The notes under the pieces are model-generated. The model had not been told where the DNA came from and searched no databases. It saw nothing but the letters and a program-made list of their open reading frames with translations. The position numbers and the translations under genes are program-made. A DNA stretch of 25,081 bases from Gammaproteobacteria bacterium (GTDB lineage Bacteria > Pseudomonadota > Gammaproteobacteria > Eutrophobiales > Eutrophobiaceae). Shown in pieces: positions 1 to 7,050 of the stretch (position 1 is the first letter of the stretch; every line of letters starts with the position of its first letter). Location of the stretch: assembly GCA_018676275.1 (NCBI GenBank), contig JABHFC010000039.1:1-25081 (forward strand), written 5' to 3'.

Positions 1-1
1 A

Positions 2-1033
2 CTTGAGCTTCAGGAGCAGGTAGACAACCTGCGCACTTCTCTAAACAAGGACGACATCATCGATCTGGATATTGTCGGCGCTTCACGTAGTATTAAAAAT
101 GTTAAAGAGCTAGTGGACAAGGTTGTTTCGAGCCAGGTTACTGTAATGTTGCTGGGAGAAACTGGTGTCGGGAAAGAACTGTTTGGTCGCAGGATTCATA
201 AACTCAGTAGTCGGGCCAAAGCGCCATTTATCGCTTTGAACTGCGCTGCTATTCCTGAAGATCTTATTGAATCGGAACTATTTGGTGTTGAAAAAGGCGC
301 GTTTACAGGGGCGAGTCGTTCTCGTCCAGGCCGTTTTGAACGTGCTCACGGCGGCACTTTGTTTCTTGATGAAGTCGGTGAATTATCTGCCGGTGCCCAG
401 GTGAAGTTGTTACGTGTTATTCAGGAAGGTGAAATAGAACGAATAGGGGATACAGCACTAAGAAAGGTAGATGTGCGCCTAATTGTCGCCACAAATATTG
501 ACCTTTGGCAGGCTGTTGGCAGTGGAAATTTTCGTAGTGATTTATATTATCGTTTGAACACTTATCCTGTGGTTATTCCTCCTTTACGTGAGCGGCTTGC
601 AGACATTCCTTTATTAGTTGAGCGCTTTATTGAAAGATATTCTGTACAACACAACAAAAAAATCAGTGGTTGTTCAGAAGATGCAATGAATGCATTAATG
701 GATTATCACTGGCCCGGTAATATTCGTGAGTTGGAAAATATTATCGAAAGAGGAGTCATATTGACAAATAGCGGTAATGTCATTGATTCGGCGAATTTAC
801 TTTCGGTTGCCAGTAGTGAGACGGGTGATGACTCTGCTCGCCGTGACTCACGACTTGCTAACCTCATAGATCATGCTTTAAGACACAAGATTCCCCTGGA
901 AAAGCTGGAATCACGTTTACTGGATGAGGCTGTGCAAAGAAGTCGTGGAAACATTAGCTCTGCCGCCCGTATGCTGGGGTTATCAAGACCTCAATTGGCC
1001 TATCGTATGGGCAAACAAGATACGAACAAATAA
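2..1033 (+). CDS. dmpR-like: Sigma-54-dependent activator, DmpR/XylR type (5'-truncated by window edge)
   Basis: Transcriptional activator of the NtrC/XylR class; only the last 343 residues or so are in the window. The frame is open to base 2, so the GTG at 113 is internal, not a start. Visible parts are a charged linker (bases 2-60), then a complete AAA+ domain: Walker A GETGVGKE near 154-177, the sigma-54 contact loop GAFTGA at 296-313, Walker B GGTLFLDE near 350-373, and an arginine-finger stretch RSDLYYRLN. A Fis-type helix-turn-helix (NISSAARMLGLSRPQLAYR) lies at the C-terminus. DmpR is about 560 residues, so roughly 220 are missing, including the effector-sensing domain. The inducer therefore cannot be read here. 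It most likely drives the phenol hydroxylase operon through the promoter at 1928-1942. Unlike dmpR of Pseudomonas CF600, which is divergent, it is codirectional with its target operon. Confidence 0.93.
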   Translation, partial: LELQEQVDNLRTSLNKDDIIDLDIVGASRSIKNVKELVDKVVSSQVTVMLLGETGVGKELFGRRIHKLSSRAKAPFIALNCAAIPEDLIESELFGVEKGAFTGASRSRPGRFERAHGGTLFLDEVGELSAGAQVKLLRVIQEGEIERIGDTALRKVDVRLIVATNIDLWQAVGSGNFRSDLYYRLNTYPVVIPPLRERLADIPLLVERFIERYSVQHNKKISGCSEDAMNALMDYHWPGNIRELENIIERGVILTNSGNVIDSANLLSVASSETGDDSARRDSRLANLIDHALRHKIPLEKLESRLLDEAVQRSRGNISSAARMLGLSRPQLAYRMGKQDTNK

Positions 1034-1047
1034 ATTTAAAAAAACTT

Positions 1048-1779
1048 ATGAACACATCTAAAAATTATCAATTTGTTCTGGTTCATGGAGCCTGGCATGG
1101 CGCATGGTGTTGGGAAAAGGTCGTACCGCTGTTAGAAGCCGGGGGTCATGCGGCTCATGCAATTGATTTACCGGGACTGGGAGAAGATCAAACGCCAATC
1201 AAGGACGTCACACTCGAAAGTTACGTGTCCGCAGTGAGTGAGTTGATAAACTCCATCGACCAGCCAGTAGTGCTTGTCGGTCACAGTATGGGCGGCATGG
1301 TCATAACCCAGGTTGCCGAGCTGATCCCCGACAAGATTAATACGCTTATCTATCTCACCGCATTTTCGCCGAAAAATCGTGAAACCCTGTTGCAATATGC
1401 ACTTGAGAATACCGAATCTGATGTCACGAAATACAAACAGATAAACGAGGAGGAGGGCTACTTTACCGTGGCAGAAGACAAGTTACAGGCTTGTTTTTAC
1501 GGTAAGTGTTCAGACGAGGATGCGCATAATGCGATCAAGCAACTCCGACCCCAGGCGCTCGCACCGGTTGCAACCCCGCTAAAACTAAGTGACGAAAATT
1601 ACGGTCGTGTCCGGCGTTGTTATATCGAATGTAGTAAGGATCGTGCAATTACTTTGGCCATGCAAAAGCGATTGAAAGAAAATGGAAGAGTTGATGATTC
1701 CGCGGTGCTGGATACAGATCACTCCCCGTTTTATTCCTGCCCTGAAGAGCTCGCCGAAACTCTTATTTCACTGGCTTGA
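1048..1779 (+). CDS. Alpha/beta hydrolase, plant-methylesterase/pyrethroid-hydrolase-like
   Basis: A 243-residue alpha/beta-fold hydrolase. The oxyanion region LVHGAWHGAWCW is at residues 11-22 and the nucleophile elbow GHSMGG puts Ser80 in place. Asp198 (SKDRA) and His225 (DTDHSPF) complete the triad. This HGAWHGAWCW signature is typical of the SABP2/methylesterase/hydroxynitrile lyase and PytH-like group. It is not typical of the DmpD/XylF 2-hydroxymuconic semialdehyde hydrolases, which are about 280 residues and open differently. It starts 14 bases after the activator gene and is probably cotranscribed with it. Its role may be to free a phenolic or acid from an ester before the phenol hydroxylase acts, or to act on a ring-cleavage product; the substrate is inferred only from context. 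No strong ribosome-binding site is visible. Confidence 0.82.
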   Translation: MNTSKNYQFVLVHGAWHGAWCWEKVVPLLEAGGHAAHAIDLPGLGEDQTPIKDVTLESYVSAVSELINSIDQPVVLVGHSMGGMVITQVAELIPDKINTLIYLTAFSPKNRETLLQYALENTESDVTKYKQINEEEGYFTVAEDKLQACFYGKCSDEDAHNAIKQLRPQALAPVATPLKLSDENYGRVRRCYIECSKDRAITLAMQKRLKENGRVDDSAVLDTDHSPFYSCPEELAETLISLA

Positions 1780-1816
1780 GAAGAAACTAAAACTAGCCTG
1801 GTCATTCAGAAAAATA

Positions 1817-1863
1817 GATCATATAGTAAAATATCGATTTTATGAGTTTTATCATATGATCAA
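1817..1863 (+). promoter_or_regulatory. Candidate tandem upstream activator sites for the DmpR-type protein
   Basis: Two related elements share GATCATAT or ATCATAT: GATCATATAG at 1817-1826 and the palindrome TTTATCATATGATCAA at 1848-1863, which contains the perfect inverted repeat ATCATATGAT (1851-1860). Their centres are about 33 bases apart, close to three helical turns. The TTxA...TCAA half-sites resemble the TTGA...TCAA arrangement of XylR/DmpR enhancers, and the element sits about 70-105 bases upstream of the -24 box. Binding by the partial activator is inferred; no binding data are available. Confidence 0.5.
1828..1840 (+). promoter_or_regulatory. Candidate GntR operator (ATCGAT motif) upstream of phenol hydroxylase operon
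   Basis: The stretch AAAATATCGATTTT has the palindromic core ATCGAT at 1833-1838. The 15 bases TAGTAAAATATCGAT at 1824-1838 recur exactly at 18998-19012, upstream of the DUF1302 gene. AAAATATCGAT also occurs beside the GntR gene. The site lies between the two candidate activator palindromes, so a bound repressor could block enhancer occupancy. The link to the GntR protein is inferred from the motif's distribution. Confidence 0.5.
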
Positions 1864-1865
1864 AT

Positions 1866-1891
1866 TTTCCCGGGTAGTTTTACCAGGGAAA
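1866..1891 (+). repeat. Inverted repeat / hairpin in the regulator-operon spacer
   Basis: TTTCCCGGGTA (1866-1876), a GTTT loop, and TACCAGGGAAA (1881-1891) form an 11-base-pair stem with one mismatch. No clean T-tract follows on the plus strand. It may be a weak terminator for the activator-hydrolase transcript, or a protein site between the enhancer and the sigma-54 promoter. The structure is seen in the sequence; the function is unknown. Confidence 0.5.
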
Positions 1892-1927
1892 TTAAAAATA
1901 TCTTATTAATCATAGCTTTGTGAATTA

Positions 1928-1942
1928 TGGCACATGCTATGC
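1928..1942 (+). promoter_or_regulatory. Sigma-54 (-24/-12) promoter of the phenol hydroxylase operon
   Basis: TGGCAC at 1928-1933, five bases, then ATGC at 1939-1942. This matches TGGCAC-N5-TTGC with one mismatch, and the invariant GG (1929-1930) and GC (1941-1942) are at the correct spacing. Transcription would start near 1953-1955, about 45 bases before the first gene. A sigma-54 activator gene lies just upstream, which supports the call. An IHF-like match (AATCAT-AGCT-TTG, 1908-1920) lies just upstream but is weak evidence. Confidence 0.8.
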
Positions 1943-1997
1943 CTATGTAACTAGGTTGATTAATATAAAAGTGAAATATTAGTGGAGTTTTTATCTG

Positions 1998-2261
1998 GTG
2001 GTAGTGAAGCCTTTAAAGCATTACGTACATATCACGAATAAGAAACGTGCAGGTTTTGTCGAATTCAATTATTCGATTAACGATCCAAGCCTGTTTCTCG
2101 AAATGATATTGCCGACAGATGCTTTTGAGGATTTTTGCGAAAAAAATAGTGTCATCTTCCTGTCTCCAGAAGAGGTAATGGCCGTAGAGCGACAACAAGA
2201 AAAGTGGCGAGACGGGGATAACAAAGGTATCTCCCTGATCCATAACAATTCCCAAGCCTGA
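1998..2261 (+). CDS. dmpK: Phenol hydroxylase assembly protein, DmpK family (P0)
   Basis: An 87-residue protein with the DmpK/PhhK/TomA0 pattern: an aromatic-rich segment (residues about 8-31: YVHIT, GFVEFNY), then LPTDAFEDFCEKNSVIFL and a charged C-terminus. In known phenol hydroxylases this small subunit is needed to make active enzyme, probably for iron insertion or assembly, and is not part of the catalytic turnover complex. The start is GTG with the purine-rich AGTGGAG (1981-1987) upstream. It is the first gene of the operon behind the sigma-54 promoter and lies 12 bases before dmpL, which is the normal order for this cluster. Confidence 0.88.
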   Translation: MVVKPLKHYVHITNKKRAGFVEFNYSINDPSLFLEMILPTDAFEDFCEKNSVIFLSPEEVMAVERQQEKWRDGDNKGISLIHNNSQA

Positions 2262-2273
2262 GGAAAGCAAACA

Positions 2274-3281
2274 ATGTCTATAGATATTAAGACAGCGACA
2301 ATAGAAGCTAAACGCACTACTTTTGATCATATCGTCGAAAAACTGGGTGAAGGTAAAACACCCACTCGATACCAGGAGGCGGTATTCGGACACCAGGCCG
2401 AAGAAGTTTTTCATTACCGACCAACCTGGGATTCCGAGCGAGAATTATTCGATGCGCGCCGTACGGCGATAGTAATGAATGATTTTGAAGACCTGCTGGA
2501 TCCACGCCAGTACTACTACGGTACCTATGTTATACAGCGTTCAAAACAACGAGAGTCCCAGGAAAAGAATTTCTCTGTCGTCGAAAAACGCGGCTTGCTG
2601 GAAGATCTTGATGCAGTTATGAAAGAAAAGATTAGTAAAGTAGTTGTGCCTTTTCGTCACGCTGAATGGGGGGCAAATAACAACAACTATTATATTGCCG
2701 GTTATGGTTTTCAGACACCTATCACTGCAGCAGCCACTTTTCAGGGCATGGACCGACTGGCAAATGCACAGTACCTGACCAGTATCGGTTTGATATTAAG
2801 TAGCAATGATCCTGCGATCCTAGATCAGGCAAAAGATGAATGGTTAAACACGCCCATGTGGCAAGGCTTGCGAAAGCTGGTTGAAGACAGTTTTGTCACC
2901 AAGGACTGGTTTGAATTACATGTCTTGCAGAATTACCTTCTCGATGGCGTTTTTCAACCCTTGCTATTCAAACATTTTGAAAACGAGGTGGTAAAAAATG
3001 GTGGCGCTGCATTTGCCATGTTGACCGAGTTTTTTGTTGACTGGTTTGTTGAGTCTCAACGTTGGGCTGATAGCACGATTAAAGTTGCTGTGAAAGAATC
3101 CGACGCAAACAAAGCGCTGGTTGAATCCTGGATAAACAAATGGCAGCCAACCGTGATAGCGGCAGCTGATCAGCTTGCTGAGTTTGTTTTCGCGGAAAGA
3201 AGTAAAGATATTATTCAACAAATCGAGACTGAGCTTGATGCGCGCTCAAAGAAGATCGGTATACAGGTTCAGGAGAAATAA
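2274..3281 (+). CDS. dmpL: Phenol hydroxylase beta subunit, DmpL type (P1)
   Basis: A 335-residue protein matching the usual size (about 330) and sequence style of the beta subunit of multicomponent phenol hydroxylases. It has a ferritin-like all-helical fold with segments such as PTRYQEAVFGH, HAEWGANNNNYYIAGYG, TFQGMDRLANAQYLTSIGL and FVDWFVESQRWAD. Beta subunits keep the fold but lack the diiron ligands; they pack against alpha (DmpN) in the (alpha-beta-gamma)2 hydroxylase. The start ATG follows GAGGAAAGCAAACA, a good ribosome-binding site. The stop is 2 bases before dmpM, so the two are likely translationally coupled. Confidence 0.95.
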   Translation: MSIDIKTATIEAKRTTFDHIVEKLGEGKTPTRYQEAVFGHQAEEVFHYRPTWDSERELFDARRTAIVMNDFEDLLDPRQYYYGTYVIQRSKQRESQEKNFSVVEKRGLLEDLDAVMKEKISKVVVPFRHAEWGANNNNYYIAGYGFQTPITAAATFQGMDRLANAQYLTSIGLILSSNDPAILDQAKDEWLNTPMWQGLRKLVEDSFVTKDWFELHVLQNYLLDGVFQPLLFKHFENEVVKNGGAAFAMLTEFFVDWFVESQRWADSTIKVAVKESDANKALVESWINKWQPTVIAAADQLAEFVFAERSKDIIQQIETELDARSKKIGIQVQEK

Positions 3282-3283
3282 AA

Positions 3284-3556
3284 ATGGCAGAGAATGTATT
3301 TATAGCACTACAGAATAACCCTGATGCTCAACCGATTATCGAGGCGATCATCCAGGATAACGAACATGCGATTGTTAATGAATCTCCCGGGATGGTCAAA
3401 ATTGATTGCCCCAAGCGGCTTGTAATAAAACGAGAGACTGTAGAAGAAAAACTTGGTCGAGAATTTGAATTGCAGGATATCCATCTGACCCTGATTTCGT
3501 TATCTGGGAATATGGATGAGGACGAAGATGAAATTGTCCTGCAGTGGAATTTCTGA
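3284..3556 (+). CDS. dmpM: Phenol hydroxylase regulatory component, DmpM type (P2)
   Basis: A 90-residue, cofactor-free effector protein of the MmoB/DmpM family. It opens with NVFIALQNNPDAQPIIEAI, continues with MVKIDCPKRLVIKRETVEEKLG, and ends with an acidic stretch followed by IVLQWNF, all typical. In this enzyme class it binds the hydroxylase near the diiron site and is needed for efficient coupling of NADH use to substrate hydroxylation. The ribosome-binding sequence AGGAGAAAT lies inside the 3' end of dmpL. Confidence 0.94.
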   Translation: MAENVFIALQNNPDAQPIIEAIIQDNEHAIVNESPGMVKIDCPKRLVIKRETVEEKLGREFELQDIHLTLISLSGNMDEDEDEIVLQWNF

Positions 3557-3623
3557 TTCCGCTGCTTTTTAATGAATCTTGACTAATAAATGAATACGAC
3601 AAAGTTTCCGGAGGTGGGACAGG

Positions 3624-5150
3624 ATGACAACTAAAGCAAAACGCCTGAATATGAATCAGAAATACCAGTTAATGACCCGAGGTCTGGACTGGGAAACTAC
3701 ATATCAGGATATGGACGATGTCTTCCCATATGATAAATATGAAGGTATCAAAATAAAGGACTGGGACAAATGGCAAGATCCTTTTCGCCTTACTGTCGAT
3801 GCTTACTGGAAGTATCAATCGGAAAAAGAAAGAAAGTTATATGCAATTCTGGATAGTGTTGCGCAGAACAATAGCCAGTTAAGTATTTCTGATGCGCGTT
3901 ATATGAATGCAGTCAAAATCTGGATGCAGGGCGTAACACCACTTGAATACAATGCCTTTAGAGGGTTTTGCACGCTTGGCCGCGGCTTTCGTGGTGCCGG
4001 TGCCAGAGTAGCTTGCCAGTTCCAGGCGATTGACGAGATGCGCCATCACCAAACCCAGATTCATGCTTTCAGTCATTACAACAAGTTCTTCAATGGTATG
4101 AATCAGCAGTCACGAATTCGGGATCGCGCCTGGTACCTGTCAATACCAAAGTCCTATTTTGAAGATGCGATGACAGCAGGACCGTTTGAGTTTATCACTG
4201 CCATTTCATTTTCTTTCGAGTACGTACTGACTAATTTGTTGTTTATGCCATTTGTATCAGGTGCGGCTTATAACGGCGACCTGGCAACGACGACGTTTGG
4301 CTTTTCGGCACAGTCTGATGAGTCTCGTCACATGACTTTGGGGCTTGAGATTATCAAGTTTATGCTTGAGCAGCACGAGGATAACGTGCCCATAATTCAG
4401 GGCTGGCTGGATAAATGGTTCTGGCGTGGTTACCGACTGCTCGGCCTTGTGGGGACAATGATGGATTACATGTTACCCAAGAAAGTTATGTCCTGGCGCC
4501 AGGCCTGGGAAATATACTGGGAAGAAAACGGCGTTGCACTGTTTAACGATCTGGCTCGCTACGGAATAAAAATGCCGAAACATCATGAAACGGCAACTAA
4601 GGAAAAAAATCGAATTACCCATGAATTCTGGTCAACCATTTACCAGTTTTCTCATGCTACTGCTTTATACACATGGATACCGGGTAACGAAGAACTGGAT
4701 TGGCTTTCCGCTGAGTATGGTGAATTGTTTGATACGGTATATCGACCGCGCTATGAATACTGGAAAGAACTGGACGACAAGGGCGAACGTTTTTTCCAGG
4801 AAAGACTACCGGTGGTTTGTAATGTTTGTCAGATTCCGATCTTCCATACCATGCCGGATGATCCATTGAAAAATTGTTGTTTGGTATCTGAATACAAAGG
4901 CACTAAACACCAGATGTGTTCAGAAGGTTGTCTGGATATATTCAATAACGAACCGGAAAAATATTGTCAGGCCTATATACCTCCACAACAGATCTACCAG
5001 GGTAATTGTGGCGGAGCAACGTTGGATGACTATCGGAAGTGGCTGCACATCAGAGACGAAGATACCGGTGAATACTATGGATCAGAAGATCATCAAATGT
5101 GGGAAAAATGGAAAGCCCAGGCGGGCAAACCGACTGACGAAGCAGCCTGA
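3624..5150 (+). CDS. dmpN: Phenol hydroxylase alpha (catalytic diiron) subunit, DmpN type (P3)
   Basis: The 508-residue catalytic subunit of a soluble diiron monooxygenase that hydroxylates phenols to catechols. The carboxylate-bridged diiron ligands are visible: Glu108 (PLEYN), Glu138 and His141 (DEMRH, residues 137-141), Glu199 (FSFEY), Glu233 and His236 (DESRH, 232-236). A C-terminal YHS-like zinc knuckle has Cys399, Cys402, Cys432 and Cys436, matching the arrangement known for the Pseudomonas OX1 enzyme. All key residues are intact and the length is standard. A strong ribosome-binding site (GGAGGTGG, 3610-3617) supports the ATG at 3624. Whether the true substrate is phenol, cresols or a longer alkylphenol cannot be read from sequence alone. 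Confidence 0.97.
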   Translation: MTTKAKRLNMNQKYQLMTRGLDWETTYQDMDDVFPYDKYEGIKIKDWDKWQDPFRLTVDAYWKYQSEKERKLYAILDSVAQNNSQLSISDARYMNAVKIWMQGVTPLEYNAFRGFCTLGRGFRGAGARVACQFQAIDEMRHHQTQIHAFSHYNKFFNGMNQQSRIRDRAWYLSIPKSYFEDAMTAGPFEFITAISFSFEYVLTNLLFMPFVSGAAYNGDLATTTFGFSAQSDESRHMTLGLEIIKFMLEQHEDNVPIIQGWLDKWFWRGYRLLGLVGTMMDYMLPKKVMSWRQAWEIYWEENGVALFNDLARYGIKMPKHHETATKEKNRITHEFWSTIYQFSHATALYTWIPGNEELDWLSAEYGELFDTVYRPRYEYWKELDDKGERFFQERLPVVCNVCQIPIFHTMPDDPLKNCCLVSEYKGTKHQMCSEGCLDIFNNEPEKYCQAYIPPQQIYQGNCGGATLDDYRKWLHIRDEDTGEYYGSEDHQMWEKWKAQAGKPTDEAA

Positions 5151-5205
5151 GGCGACGCTTACTGTTGAGAGCACGTTTTGGTTAATTATGTGAGAGGAAA
5201 ATATT

Positions 5206-5568
5206 ATGGCAGTTAAATTTATTGGCGATTCCTATGACTTTCCCTGTGCCAACCAGGTCGAGAATTATGGTGGAGATATGAATCTGTATATCGTATGGGA
5301 TCATCATTTGATCTACTGTGCGCCGAATGCCTATCGTGTACCGGTAAATATAAAGTTCAGAGATTTTCTGGAACAGGTATTCGCGCCGGATTACAAGCAA
5401 CATCCAGATGCTGAGAAAGTAAAATGGGATGAAGGAGTCTGGCAAATGGAAAACGAAGCATGGACGCCAGATTTCGACAAGACCCTGGAAGAAAATAACA
5501 TCGCACATAATTCCTTCATCAGAGTAAACACACCAGGTTTGGAAGGTATGCATGGAGTGGGTAACTAG
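5206..5568 (+). CDS. dmpO: Phenol hydroxylase gamma subunit, DmpO type (P4)
   Basis: A 120-residue protein matching DmpO/PhhO in size and sequence: YDFPCANQVENYGGDMNLY near the N-terminus, then WDHHLIYCAPNAYRVP and FAPDYKQHPDA. It is the small gamma subunit of the hydroxylase and has no cofactor of its own. It sits in the canonical place between dmpN and dmpP. The ribosome-binding site GAGAGGAAA (about 5191-5199) precedes the ATG. Confidence 0.94.
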   Translation: MAVKFIGDSYDFPCANQVENYGGDMNLYIVWDHHLIYCAPNAYRVPVNIKFRDFLEQVFAPDYKQHPDAEKVKWDEGVWQMENEAWTPDFDKTLEENNIAHNSFIRVNTPGLEGMHGVGN

Positions 5569-5592
5569 TTTTGTAGCAAGGGAGGAACTAAG

Positions 5593-6657
5593 GTGTCTTA
5601 TCAATTAACCATTGAGCCTCTTGGTGAAGTTATTGAGGTAGAGGAAGATCAAAAGCTTCTGGATGCTGCACTTCGAGCTGGTATCTGGTTGCCATATGCA
5701 TGTAATCATGGTGTTTGCGGTAGCTGTAAAATTCAGGTGTTGGAAGGAGAAGTCGAACATAACGAGGCATCTGGTTTTGCCTTAATGGACATGGAACGTG
5801 ACGAGGGCAAGACTCTGGCCTGTTGTGCGACTTTATCGTCTGACGTGGTGATTGAAGCTGACATAGAAGAAGAAGACGATGCGCTGAATCTTTCAGTTGA
5901 CGATTACAGTGGCACGGTGGTGAAGATTGAAAACCTGACACCGACAATTATGGGGATCTGGTTAGAAGTACCGGGTGAAGGTGTTGAGTTTCAGGCCGGG
6001 CAATATCTTAATTTACACATCCCCGGTCTGGAAGATCCCAGAGCGTTTTCCATCGCCAATTCACCTTCAGAGCCTAACCTGATTGAATTGAATATTCGTC
6101 ACGTTGAAGGTGGCCAGGCAACTACATATCTTCATCAACAACTTGTGGTGGGTGACGAATTAACATTTACTGCACCCTTAGGTCGATTCTTTGTGCGTAA
6201 GTCTGCTCCGGAGCCGATGATTTTTCTTGCCGGTGGGTCCGGACTTTCCAGTCCCAAGTCGATGATTCTTGATCTGCTTGAAGAAGGGGATGAGCGTGAG
6301 ATTACTCTTGTCTATGGTGCTCGTTGCCGTTCGGAACTTTATTACTATGATCTTTTTACTGAACTGTCAGAAAAATATAAAAACTTTCATTACGTTGCAG
6401 CGCTTTCGGAGCCTAATGAAGATGATGAATGGAAAGGTTCATGCTGTTTCGTGCATCAACTGGCCGAGCAACATTTTGGGAAAAATTTTGAAGGCTATAA
6501 GGCCTATATGTGTGGTCCACCATTAATGATTGACGGTTGTATCACCGCCTTGATGCAGGGACGTCTGTTTGAAGATCATATTTTCATGGAAAACTTTTTC
6601 ACCGCAGCCGATAGTGCGAAGCCGGCTCGTCGTAGTGCGTTGTTTAAGAAATTCTAA
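5593..6657 (+). CDS. dmpP: Phenol hydroxylase reductase, DmpP type (P5), FAD and [2Fe-2S]
   Basis: The 354-residue electron-transfer component that passes electrons from NADH to the hydroxylase. The N-terminal plant-type [2Fe-2S] domain has Cys37, Cys42, Cys45 and a fourth ligand at Cys77 or Cys78. An FAD domain follows (RAFS at 150-153), then an NAD(P)H-binding domain with GGSG at 214-217 and CGPP at 307-310. Order, length and motifs are standard for this family. The start is GTG, preceded by GGGAGGAAC. It is the last structural gene of the hydroxylase and lies 25 bases before the ferredoxin gene. Confidence 0.96.
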   Translation: MSYQLTIEPLGEVIEVEEDQKLLDAALRAGIWLPYACNHGVCGSCKIQVLEGEVEHNEASGFALMDMERDEGKTLACCATLSSDVVIEADIEEEDDALNLSVDDYSGTVVKIENLTPTIMGIWLEVPGEGVEFQAGQYLNLHIPGLEDPRAFSIANSPSEPNLIELNIRHVEGGQATTYLHQQLVVGDELTFTAPLGRFFVRKSAPEPMIFLAGGSGLSSPKSMILDLLEEGDEREITLVYGARCRSELYYYDLFTELSEKYKNFHYVAALSEPNEDDEWKGSCCFVHQLAEQHFGKNFEGYKAYMCGPPLMIDGCITALMQGRLFEDHIFMENFFTAADSAKPARRSALFKKF

Positions 6658-6682
6658 ATTGACTGAGTGACATTAATTAAGA

Positions 6683-7003
6683 GTGTTTCAAATTACCATA
6701 GAAAATTCTGGCGAAACTTTTACTTGTTCACCAGATAATAATGTTCTCAGGGCAATGGAACAATTGGGACGTAAAGAGATTCCAGTGGGATGTCGAGGTG
6801 GTGGATGTGGTGTATGCCGAGTGCAGGTCCTTGATGGAGGCGAATATCACACAGGCAAAATGAGTCGTGAGCAGATTTCTGAAGATGACGAGGCGAAGGG
6901 AATATGCCTGGCGTGCAAGTTAGTGCCTGATAGTGATTTGCAACTAAAGGTAGTAGGGAAATGGCAAAACCAATTTGTTACAAGTACAAGTTCAAAGAAC
7001 TAG
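6683..7003 (+). CDS. dmpQ: XylT/DmpQ-type [2Fe-2S] ferredoxin
   Basis: A 106-residue chloroplast-type ferredoxin. The cluster loop CRGGGCGVC gives Cys37, Cys42 and Cys45, with the distal ligand among Cys75 and Cys78. The CRGGGCG sequence and the KMSREQI segment are characteristic of XylT and its relatives. These re-reduce catechol 2,3-dioxygenase whose active-site iron has become ferric, for instance during turnover of 4-methylcatechol. It lies directly before the dioxygenase gene, as in other meta operons. The start is GTG (AAGAGTGTTTCAA), with the purine-rich TTAAGA as a weak ribosome-binding site. Confidence 0.92.
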   Translation: MFQITIENSGETFTCSPDNNVLRAMEQLGRKEIPVGCRGGGCGVCRVQVLDGGEYHTGKMSREQISEDDEAKGICLACKLVPDSDLQLKVVGKWQNQFVTSTSSKN

Positions 7004-7050
7004 TTTTGTTGTAGCAGTGTAGTTAACTTACAAGTAAGAGGAGAAATGCA

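Noticed and set aside
1048..1779. Annotation of the alpha/beta hydrolase as DmpD (2-hydroxymuconic semialdehyde hydrolase)
   Set aside because: It is about 40 residues shorter than DmpD, has the HGAWHGAWCW methylesterase-type opening, and is not within the lower-pathway gene run.
1682..1909. 75-codon plus-strand frame running from the hydrolase gene into the control region
   Set aside because: It overlaps the hydrolase in another frame and reads through the palindromic regulatory DNA; composition is not protein-like.
1908..1920. IHF site AATCAT-AGCT-TTG
   Set aside because: Close to consensus, but only 8 bases from the -24 box, nearer than IHF sites usually lie in such promoters, and the consensus is loose. 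Not listed as a feature.
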